Shown here: positions 45,920 through 55,900 of the stretch, one piece after another
Numbering within the stretch: the first letter of the stretch is position 1
Layout: each line of letters begins with the position of its first letter
DNA from: Nematostella vectensis
Lineage: Eukaryota > Cnidaria > Anthozoa > Actiniaria > Edwardsiidae
Reading direction: 5' to 3'
Assembly: GCF_932526225.1 (NCBI RefSeq)
Contig: NC_064045.1
Location: 3,916,498-3,980,497 of the forward strand
Length of the DNA stretch: 64,000 bases
Notes under the pieces: generated by a model
What the model was told of the DNA's origin: nothing
The model's input: the letters and a program-made list of their open reading frames with translations, nothing else
Databases searched by the model: none
Translations under genes and position numbers: made by a program

Positions 45920-48900
45920 ATGTCTCACAGGAACCCAGTTTACCGGGGCGGCTCGATGAAGAATTTATCCAGCAAAGACAAAGGTAGGTCACGTGAACAC
46001 AAGTGTCACGTGATCAAAGAGTAATGTGATAATATGACAAAAATTTGGAAGAAGAAGAAAGATGCGACTTTTAGCAAATGGAAAAAGCGACTTAGAAAAG
46101 GGGAAACGTTTACATTTAACATTAAGACAAGGATCTGAGGGAAAAAGGCGGCCAATTAACAAGACCGACAGAAAAAGCAATCTGGACTTAGTTCTCTGTC
46201 AAAAAAACGCCACTTGAATCTGAAAGCAAGTTTTTTTTTAAACTTTATTTTTATAAAATTTGTTAATTCTTGGTTTTCTTTTTCTTTAGATATCATCCTT
46301 CGGCAAAAGGTAAGTTGATGCCCTTAATTTTATTTTGATGGAAAAGGTTTCTGATGCGGGATATGTGATTCACATTAATTGGACAATTTTGGTAATGAGA
46401 TGGTGTTCTGTGAAACAAAAAAAACAATGAACGGAATCAAACGTATCTCCATTTGGTTTTCTTTGAGTAAACAATTAGGCCTTCTTTCTTCATAAATATA
46501 AGTTAAGCTTATTGTTATGATATTTTTTTCAGACCGAAGAACTTGATGTTGCAATGCAAGAGATGAAAAGGCTAGAGAAGCTGGTCAAAACTCAAAAGGT
46601 ATTAAACAAGCTGTCCGAATTAGGTTGATTTGAAAGAACACTAATTTTGCAATTCGCTCATTTCTTTGATAATCACAGAGGCAATGTAGTCTGTGATAAT
46701 TCTTCAGTGGGACATTTTAATTTTAATGGTTGTATAACATTACACATGTAGAAAACTGGGAGCTCATTACTCATTGATTACTCATATCAATGATTATTTG
46801 TATTCACTTTGATTCCAGGAGAAAAACCACAACAAGAAGCAAAGAGTTGAGGAAGTAAATAAGTATGTGACATATTGTACATAGAAAGCTTTACGAGGGG
46901 AGCCTTTGACACATTTTGGGGCCTTGTTTATGTATATACACAATATTATGTGATGGAAGAAAGGAGGGGGGGGGGGTATCAAGGGGACAGGAGAAGGGGC
47001 GAGAAAAGAGGTTGAGAAGGGGATGGGAGAAGGGGCAAGAAAAGGGGTTTGGGAAGGGGATGGGAGAAGGGGCGAGAAAAGGGGTTTGGGAAGGGGATGG
47101 GAGAAGGGACAAGAAAAGGGGTTTGGGAAGGGAATGGGAGAAGGGGCAAGAAAAGGGGTTGAGAAGGGGATGGGAGAAGGGGCAAGAAAAGGGGTTTGGG
47201 AAGGGGATGGGAGAAGGGGCAAGAAAAGGGGGTTGAGAAGGGGATGGGAGAAGGGGCAAGAAAAAGGGGGTTGAGAAGGTAATGGGAGAAGGGGCGAGAA
47301 AAGAGGTTGGGAAGGGGATGGGAGAAGGGGCAAGAAAAGGGGTTTGGGAAGGGGATGGGAGAAGGGGCAAGAAAAGGGGGTTGAGAAGGGAATGGGAGAA
47401 GGGGCAAGAAAAAGGGGGTTGAGAAGGGAATGGGAGAAGGGGCAAGAAAAGGGGTTTGGGAAGGGGATGGGAGAAGGGGCGAGAAAAGGGGTTTGGGAAG
47501 GGGATGGGAGAAGGGGCAAGAAAAGAGGGTTGAGAAGGGGATGGGAGAAGGGGCTAGAAAAGTGGTTTGGGAAGGGGATGGGAGAAGGGGCGAGAAAAGG
47601 GGGTTGAGAAGGGGACAGGAGAAGGGGCGAGAAAAGGGGTTTGGGAAGGGGATGGGAGAAGGGGCGAGAAAAGGGGTTTGGGAAGGGGATGGGAGAAGGG
47701 GCGAGAAAAGGGGTTTAAGAAGGGAATGGGAGAAGGGGGAATGTATCATTCTCATAAAACAATTTTTCAGCTGTTATCCTTATAAGTTGCGTAACTTGTT
47801 TTTGTTTATCAAAAAAGGTCTATTTCTGAGAACAGAAAACTTATGAAGGAACTGTTAAAAGAACAGGTGAGTGCTAAAAAAGTTTATTTGACGAGCTGCT
47901 TACTTTAGATTTTTTGGAATCCAAATAATAAGAAAAATTGTTTTTGGTAATTTAGGAGGAGCGAGACAAGCTAATGGAGGACAGGGAGAAGTAAGTATAT
48001 TTCAATTACTAAATTATACAAAGAAAATATAATAAAAAACTATTTAAACTCTTCTTATAACAGTACTTACAGGTACAATAGTGATGCACAGTGGTCACTA
48101 ACAGTCTATTTATATGCCAACAGCTGGATGTGCTCTTATATTGCTGGTCTTACCATGTCAGAGCTGGTCAACAAGGTGAGTTAGAAGCTACCAGTGGAAA
48201 TAATTCTTTATTCACATGGGCATATCCAGGATTTAAAAATGGAGTCTGTAGGTATAGGTGTTCCAAGTTAAGGCCTGCCTAAAATAGGCGGCATGTAGCG
48301 TGTGGTATGAAGCATGTGACATGACATGTTTCCAAGTTTAGCCACCAAAAGCATGAAGTGTGCGTCAAATTTTGTTTCTCAACTATCAGAGAAACATTTC
48401 TTTGTTGGTGCTACAATGTCTTCCTGGGTGGCTAAACTAGGAGACATTCAGGTGACATGTATCACTTGACATGTTACCTTGTTTAGCCAGGCTTTATCTA
48501 AGGAAATATACTTTATCTAAGAAAATACATCTTTTTGACAGTTCATATGGTACATATTCCCACCCCATACTATTTCATTGAATCATATCACAGATCACTG
48601 TATTAAATTTTAAGCAACAAAAATATCAATTATCTTGGAAGTTTTTGAATGACTATCATCTGTTTTATTTCTTTTCAGACTGTCAAAATGTGCGATACTT
48701 GCGAGGCAGAAAGGTACAAAATTGCTATATTCTTCACTTACAGGTAGTTTAGAGTAGCCTGTATGCTAGTTTAGAGCAATCAATGTAAACTAAATGATGA
48801 CAACAAGTACACATGCCAAATTTTCCATTTCATCAGGGCAACTGATGAAGATTGAACAAGTCTGTTAAATTTAAGTAAACACATGAAAGATCTTTCTTTT

Positions 48901-50380
48901 GTAAATGTCTGTTCAATAACACTTATTTCTGGATTTCCTTTCAGTTCTATTGAGGATCTGCGCTTACAGAAGAAGAAAAGAGAAATAGAGCTGGTATTGA
49001 AATAATCTTATTTTATTGAGATCATATTGAGCTATCAACTATACAGTCAATGTGTTTTATTCCAGGTGGAGCAACAAGAAATCCTCAACAACCTGAAGAA
49101 TACAGGAGATGACCTAGACAGGTAATAAACAAAATGATACTCCTTGTACAACACTGACAAAAACCCTGGAACTTGTACCTTATTGCCTACCTTTAAACTC
49201 CAACATCTACAAAAACCCTGGAACTAATATCTTATTTGTCAAACTCAAAACTCCTGTACCCAGGATTTTTCTTCGGGGGGGGGGGGGGGGGTGCGAAATC
49301 CGAAAAAGTGGACCTAATTTTCCTGGGGGGGGGGGGGGAGTTCTCTGAACACCCCGAAAAAAAACAAATAAAGGATTTTTTATGCCTTTGCAGTATTGCC
49401 ACGGGCTGTTTATTGTCAGATTTGGTTATATACCAGACTGATCTAGCTTATGCTTTATAATTTTGTCTACAAATAGCACGTCTATTGAGAACCAAAAGTG
49501 GACCTTCGGCCGTTGTTGGGGGGGGAGGGTTGCTTTCGCACCCCCTGCACCCCCCAACCTTCAAACTCCAACATTCTTCCTCATACAACACTGACAAAAA
49601 CCATGGAACTCATATATTATACCTTTATTGTCTACCTTTAGGGAAATTGCCCTGCTGCAACGTGAATTGGAAGAAGCAAAGACAAAGCCAGCCACTGTAA
49701 GTGAAAACGATTATTGCAGGATTTCACATTTTTTGGGGCATGCCACACAAGATAGGATGGAATTACCTAAAATTGGACAAAATTTATATGTGGAAATATA
49801 GACTCATAAACTACCAGTATTAAAGAATGTAGATCACCTGCTCGACTGTTGTTTATTCTCGAGGAAGCTTCAAAATAACAATCTACAAATGAAGTCTGAT
49901 ATGTGATTGACAATATTTGATTGAACATCTCTTGGTTACTCTCTTGAATTAGCCAATGTAAATGGAGACTTTGTATGACTCGCCATTGAACGTTGGGGGG
50001 GGGGATAAAATGGCGGTGTAATTGGCCTACTTTATACTAATGGTTCAATTTTCATTTAGGCTGAAATTGCATGTCAGGCAAATGTAGAAATGTCAGACAC
50101 ACAAGTCCAAACAACTTGTGCCTCAACAAACGAATGTGAGACCCAGACAGAGGTCACAAACACCATCAAAGTCACCCAAGAGACCCAGACCGACCCACTT
50201 CCAAAGGTCAGTGCCTAGGATCATAATTACTCAGACCTTGATACAATGTTCTTACCATCTTTATGTTTCCTATTTCAGAGGCAGGGTAACCCTGTGACCC
50301 GTGCCTGGCGGCGCTTGAGGGAGAGAGCGCGTGGTCTTCGAGACCGCCTCTTTCCTGGTGCTGCAGTTCCTGCCCTGTAA
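45920..50380 (+). CDS. Array gene copy 6: coiled-coil protein, 257 aa, 13 exons
   Basis: Exons: 45920-45983, 46290-46309, 46533-46598, 46819-46862, 47818-47866, 47956-47990, 48124-48175, 48679-48713, 48945-48993, 49066-49121, 49642-49696, 50060-50206, 50279-50380. All in frame. Relative to copy 1: E52K, I60V, E75K, K146N, P155L, A172T, R226Q, F237L, V241A, H247R. It is the last complete gene; its unit breaks off 1.15 kb after the stop codon, so the minus-strand ORF and the fold-back sequence of the spacer are missing. Intron 4 has the largest 38-bp array (about 20 copies). Confidence 0.84.
46981..47739 (+). repeat. 38-bp minisatellite in intron 4, unit 6 (about 20 copies)
   Basis: Same unit and position; longest allele in the array. 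Confidence 0.93.
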
Positions 50381-50592
50381 GGGGCCACTGGAGGTAGCTA
50401 GCACAGCTTAAAGGATACCCCTACACATCGAAACATCTCAAGTATGTAGGGGATCAGCCTTACCATGTGATGATCTTTCCACCTTGCTGTGCTAGCTACC
50501 AGGACTGGCACACCTTTGCCAGACTGTAAGTACTGCTGTTGCGATTTTATCAGAATATGTCTTTTTATGACCGATTGACATCGGGCCAATTG

Positions 50593-50715
50593 CTCTAACA
50601 TCTCCAACTCCAACTCTAACATCTCCAACTTCAACTCTAACATCTCCAACTCCAACTCTAACATCTCCAACTCCAACTCTAACATCTCCAACTCCAACTC
50701 TAACAGCTCTAACAT
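50593..50715 (+). repeat. 21-bp minisatellite, unit 6 (about 6 copies)
   Basis: Same repeat in the 3'UTR intron of copy 6. Confidence 0.92.
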
Positions 50716-51534
50716 TTCCTTTTTTCTGTCTACAGGGGTTGGCTGACTTTCCTAATTGGATTATAATTATCTATTATAAGTCGATTATTAATCTTATCAA
50801 ATTATTTAATTATTACTTATTATCTGGGCCTCTCTGGATACATACTAGTTTATTGCTCCAAATCTGAGAATTGTTTGACCTTATCATGACCCAAAGATTG
50901 AAGCTGACACCATTAGGCATATTTCTGGTATCATCTTTGCAACAGATATCTGATATTTTTAGCTTTTTACCATCAGAACAATTTATGCACTAGCACACCA
51001 ATAATGCCATGGCTATTGGCTGTTATACACTCACATGTTTTTACATATTTTTATAAGTCTACCATTTAGTTGAGACCCATTCTGTGGTCACTATGGCATG
51101 TTGAGGGCCACACCCAGAGCACCTGTGCACCCCGTTCACCTAAGGGCGTCATCTGCACAGGTGTTCCTGATGAGTGGGGGTGAAGGCGGGAAAGGGTTCC
51201 GCAACACCATGTTTTCATGGGCCCCCATGATTCCGAGTTGGGTGTGGCCCCTACAGATGTTGAACATTGAATTGCTTGTAGTGATTGTATTAAAGTCAAG
51301 CTGGTATCTGTAAATAGGAAAGAAAGAATGTCAAATAACAATAACCAAAGCTAGTGTCATGGTGTGCATCCAACAATTGTAAATAAAAAGAGTAAATAGT
51401 ATACCGTATTTGCAGTCGAACTACAGAAATACACCATAACTGTGAATACATATTGAATAAAATGACTGCATCATTGTAACAATACCTAAATCCTTGTAGT
51501 TGATAATTGGGAGGAAAGATGTTAACCTAATACA

Positions 51535-51738
51535 TCTCTATTCCCTTTGCAAAGAACAGGGTGGTTCACACTCGTTTCCCTACGAGCTGAAAGCCTTTAA
51601 TTAATGATAAAGTGGAAAACAAAAATGGTCAATTGATGGGAAGGGCTTTTTTTGTAAGTTCACTTCCGGTACTGAATTTGTATTATCAATGTGCCGAGAG
51701 GGTCTGGTACTAGCACTCCAGTTCACCCCAACATCTAG
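51535..51738. other. Right edge of the array
   Basis: About 105 bp of unrelated sequence follows the break in unit 6. Then 51640-51738 again matches spacer sequence (TTGTAAGTTCACTTCCG and GAGAGGGTCTGGTACTAGCA), so the boundary is a rearranged piece of a seventh spacer rather than a clean end. Confidence 0.6.
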
Positions 51739-51905
51739 GCGAACACATGGAGTATGACGTCATTACACATGGAGCATGACGTCATTACACATGGAGCATG
51801 ACGTCATTACACATGGAGCATGACGTCATTACACATGGAGTATGACGTCATTACACACGCAACATGACGTCATTAGACATTGAGCATGACGTCATTGCAC
51901 ACGGA
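51739..51905. repeat. 22-bp minisatellite made of CRE sites (seven TGACGTCA)
   Basis: TGACGTCA occurs at 51755, 51777, 51799, 51821, 51843, 51865 and 51887, exactly 22 bp apart, in a repeat TGACGTCATTACACATGGAG plus CA. It is an expansion of the paired site in the array spacers. A 22-bp period puts all sites on nearly the same helix face. Binding by CREB/ATF factors is inferred from the motif only. Confidence 0.85.
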
Positions 51906-52260
51906 GCAGGTGATTTTGCATAAAGAAAATCACAGGACCCCCATGCTTCGATTAGGATTCCAAAACGGGACAGATATTCCATAGGTATACTGTGGTGCCC
52001 ACGTCGGCTTGTCGAGTGCACTACTCTAAGTCTACTTCGCCCGCGAAGTAAGGTATAACACGTGACAAGAGCCAATGACGGATCGCATCAACACACTCTG
52101 ATCATGTGAAAATACGTACACATACATTCGACAGCAAACAAAAGTAAAATAACTCACTATTAGATTGTTTTATTTTATTTTTAAATTTCAGGGTTGTTTT
52201 TGATCAATAATGCATATCACTAAATACTACACAGACTGTACAAGGGTATATTAAACTACG
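51906..52260. other. Intergenic DNA without recognised features
   Basis: No exon-like or repeat structure seen; AT content rises after 52100. Confidence 0.4.
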
Positions 52261-52264
52261 CTCT

Positions 52265-52436
52265 TGAAGCGACAAAGTCACCAGTTTACTTCAGGTCGAT
52301 CAAGTAACAATCCCCGATGACTTTCAACAGAAAAATATTTCAAAATTATGTGTGTGATTCTAATAGATTATTTTGTCTTTAATTGGTTGAGGTTTCCGTC
52401 GGCCCCCCGAAAGTAAACTGGTGCGATGCCGCTTTA
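52265..52436. mobile_element. MITE-like element with imperfect terminal inverted repeats
   Basis: The left end TTGAAGCGACAAAGTCACCA runs into GTTTACT; the reverse complement of the right end begins TTAAAGCGGCATCGCACCA and runs into GTTTACT. TTGA/TTAA at the outer ends would suit a TTAA-targeting element, but this is uncertain. Confidence 0.45.
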
Positions 52437-52552
52437 AGGCATCCAGTATTTAACAGGATTTTGCCAGTTTCATTGGTAACGGCTGTCTGGTGTTTGCGCT
52501 GTTTATACGGAACTTTAACATGATGCTGTTAACAAAGTTCTGAAGGGTGTAT

Positions 52553-52899
52553 ACACTCTTTTTTTCTATAAGAACTTCTAATTTTCAGTTGAGGCTGAGC
52601 CGTTCAAATTTATGGGACGTTTTGAGGCTGAATATGTTTTTATCGATGTTCTTAAATTTTATTGTATATAAAAATATAATACCCAATGACTTATTAGGAA
52701 GAGAACTACACTAATGACCAATAGCAATAATAAGGTTGTTACTATGGGCACAATTTTATTCTGCATTCTAGAACGCATCAGGACTAAAAAAGAATTTTTT
52801 TTCTATCTCAACCTCGGCATGTTCTTAGCATGTTCTTAAAATTTGCTGAAATCTCAGGCTGGACGTTCTTATTAAAAGGTTGTTATAAAAAAAGAGTGT
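52553..52899 (+). mobile_element. Small non-autonomous repeat, copy 2
   Basis: Begins ACACTCTTTTTTTCTATAAG and ends with TGTTATAAAAAAAGAGTGT, its imperfect inverted complement. The interior matches the reverse complement of 1361-1660. Lies 54 bp beyond the stop codon of the death-domain gene, so it could fall in its 3'UTR or just past it. Confidence 0.7.
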
Positions 52900-52953
52900 C
52901 TTTGAAGAGTGATTCTGGAATGGAAGCAATGGCCCAAACCCAAAAATATTCAT

Positions 52954-55900
52954 TTAGTTCGAAACACAATCAGATGAATCGGAACACCACTCTTCTTGCT
53001 CGGGCGTCGCTATGCTGTACCCTAAATCCTGGACAACATCTAGTCGACCCATGTCTCTCAAAATGCACACTAGTCTGTCCATGCCAAAATCACGCCCTCG
53101 CTCCTCCCAACGATGAAGGACAACATCCGTGGGCGAAAAGTCACAGCATCGGTGCGCACGATCTTGTATCTCGGTTATCTCGTTGATAGTAAAGTTCAAA
53201 GCGCCCGCAAGCTGTCTCCAGTCTCTATGGTTAGAGTTCAAAGTAATGTCTAGAGCTTTGCAGAGTTGCAAGCGTTTGTTGTAGTCGGGGATAAGGGTAC
53301 TGGAGTTTGGTGACCTGGAGCGGTAGTTTGTTATGTGGTGGTGGCTGCAGGGATCCAATGAAGGCTGAAAAGGAGTAAGGGGTTGCAATATTAGGTTTAT
53401 TCATGTTGAAGGTAGGGGAGATATGCTAAGACTGGTTGAAAGAAGATGATTGTCATAAAATACAATACAGTGGTGATCGGACACCCTGAGAACCGAATGG
53501 CTGCTTAATAGGGGTTTCCGTTACAACAGGAGTCGTCAGATAATGTGCAAATGACAGTGCGTACTTTACTACATAGACATACAAGGGTAATGTGGCCACG
53601 GAGTGCCATGTGGGTACCGCCCTTGGGAGAAATCAATGAACTAATTCAAAAATATTACAGATGCACTACTCTACAGACTAACTGGGTAGGTCAGGCGCGT
53701 ACCCAGGATTGGCCGAGGGGAGTGCTCAGTCATAGGTACCATATGGAAAAAGCATAGGATTTGGAGATTTCTTGATTAGAAATTACCCACTGTGCACCCC
53801 CTGTGTACGCGCCTGTAGGTCTGCGTAGGCGCGGCGGAATCAGGGAAGTAAATCAACGCAAGGCTACTGAAAACAGAGTAGTTTAGCTGACGTTTCGAGT
53901 GTTGGTACTTCGTCGGAGCAAGAGACTCAAGCCGAGACCTTACCTTAAGGTCGAAAACCTCATCAATGCCCATGAACGCCTTACACGTCCAGCGTGTCTT
54001 GTCCCCCGGGCGTAACTCCCTAGGGGTGACAGAGACACTACCAGTAAACTGGGTCTTGGCTTCTTCGCGTTGCTGAAGATGGAACTCAATAACAAACCAG
54101 TCGCCTTTTCTTAGCATCTCAATATCTGTTAAGTCGATGTCCTAAAAAATTGCATCAAATAAATAAATTTGGAAAGCTAACCACTTTCTAGCTGGAATAA
54201 TGGATTACGAGAGAGCAGATACAACGTGGACGAGTAGAAGGCACAGGGAATTTCCTCACAATCAAGTCCCAAAGAAAAGTTAAATTTTTTATTAATATAA
54301 AGATGACGGAGGGGGTAACGATCGTAATTATGGCAGTGACAGTTAAAAACACGATGAAGATAGTAGTAAAGAAGATTGTAACGAAAACTGATAATGATTA
54401 AGATGATGATGACGATGATGTTGATGGTAGAGGTGATGGTGGTTTTGATGGTGATGGTGATGGTGATGATATTGGTGGTGGTGATGGTGATGATAGTGGT
54501 GGAAGAGGTGATGATGGTAGAGGAGATGGTGGTGGTAATGTTGATGGTGGAGTTGGTGGTAGAGCTGATGATGGTGGTGGTGATGATGGTGGTGTTGGTG
54601 GTGATGATGACGGGAACATCAAATTAACGACGCCAAATAAAAACGACGTGAATCCACATTAAAATAATAACAACAACAACAACAACAACAACAATAATAA
54701 TAATAATAATAATAATAATGAACAAAGGAAAGCAAAGTGTCTCACCAGGGAATTCTCATTGAGTAGCTCAAAGCCATCACTGGTAGGCTGTACACGAAGT
54801 CTAATATCACTCGTCACGTCCAGACAATGGCTCTTGCGGTGGTAGTGACCGCTCGACTTTTCTATCTCACAAACTCTCTGTGCACGAAGCAAACAAGGAT
54901 CACCAACATGCACGAACGAGGATCATCCGGTATGGAGGTGTTAACATATAGGCAAGCTACGTAGTACACTGTTCTGTGCTGGGTATTATCCAAATGCTTT
55001 TTAGTAATTGAACTGTGCTCATAAGTTTGACCTCTAAGAAAGAGCACACCTATGCCGTGTCCCTATACACAAGTCCCTCTCTCCATGTGTCCCCATACAC
55101 ATGTCACCCCATACACATGTCCCTGGTTTCTCTGTGTCCCCATACACGTCCCTCTCTCCCTGTGTCCCCATACACATCTCCCTGTGTCCCCATACACATC
55201 TCCCTGTGTCCCCATACACATCTCCCTGTATCCCCATACACATCTCCGTGTCCACATACACATCTCCCTGTGTCCCCATACACATCTCCGTGTGTCCCCA
55301 TACACATCTCCGTGTCCCCATACACATCTCCCTGTGTCCCCATACACATCTCCCTGTGTCCACATACACATCTCCCTGTGTCCCCATACACATCTCCCTG
55401 TGTCCCCATACACATCTCCGTGTCCACATACACATCTCCCTGTGTCCCCATACACATCTCCCTGTCTCCCTGTGTCCCCATACACATCTCCCTGTGTCCC
55501 CATACACATCTCCCTGTGTCCCCATACACATCTCCCTGTGTCCCCATACACATCTCCCTGTGTCCCCATACACATCTCCCTGTCTCCCTGTGTCCCCATA
55601 CACATCTCCCTGTGTCCCCATACACATCTCCCTGTGTCCCCATACACATCTCCCTGTGTCCACATACACATCTCCCTGTGTCCCCATACACATCTCCCTG
55701 TGTCTTCATACACATCTCCCTGTGTCTTCATACACATCTCCCTGTGTCCCCATACACATTTCCCTGTGTTCCCATACACATCTCCCTGTGTCCCCATACA
55801 CATCTCCCTGTGTCCCCATGCACATCTCCCTGTGTCCACATACACATCTCCCTGTATCCCCATACACATCTCCCTGTGTCTTCATACACATCTCCCTGTG

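Larger units (their letters stand above)
6805..51534 (+). repeat. Six-unit tandem gene array (unit 7.5-8.2 kb)
   Basis: The anchor GTTACTACGTATT occurs at 6805, 14574, 22062, 29805, 37996 and 45491. This gives unit lengths of 7769, 7488, 7743, 8191 and 7495 bp and a last unit broken off after 6044 bp, where homology stops at TAATACATCT. Each unit contains, in order, a short 5' region, a 13-exon plus-strand gene, a 3'UTR intron, a spacer with a 39-bp minisatellite, a minus-strand ORF, and a fold-back sequence ending in a G run. Exons are nearly identical; length differences come mostly from minisatellites, G runs and a few deletions. Unit 2 lacks about 390 bp of spacer (equivalent to 12.21-12.60 kb) and about 196 bp of 5' region. 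Confidence 0.95.

Noticed and set aside
8341-47739. Long Gly/Arg/Lys-rich (plus) and Pro/Ser/Phe-rich (minus) reading frames in intron 4 of each unit
   Set aside because: They are produced by the 38-bp minisatellite, differ in length with repeat number, and lie between proven splice sites.
54394-54627. Met/Val-rich ORF resembling a membrane protein
   Set aside because: Translation of a GAT/GGT microsatellite.
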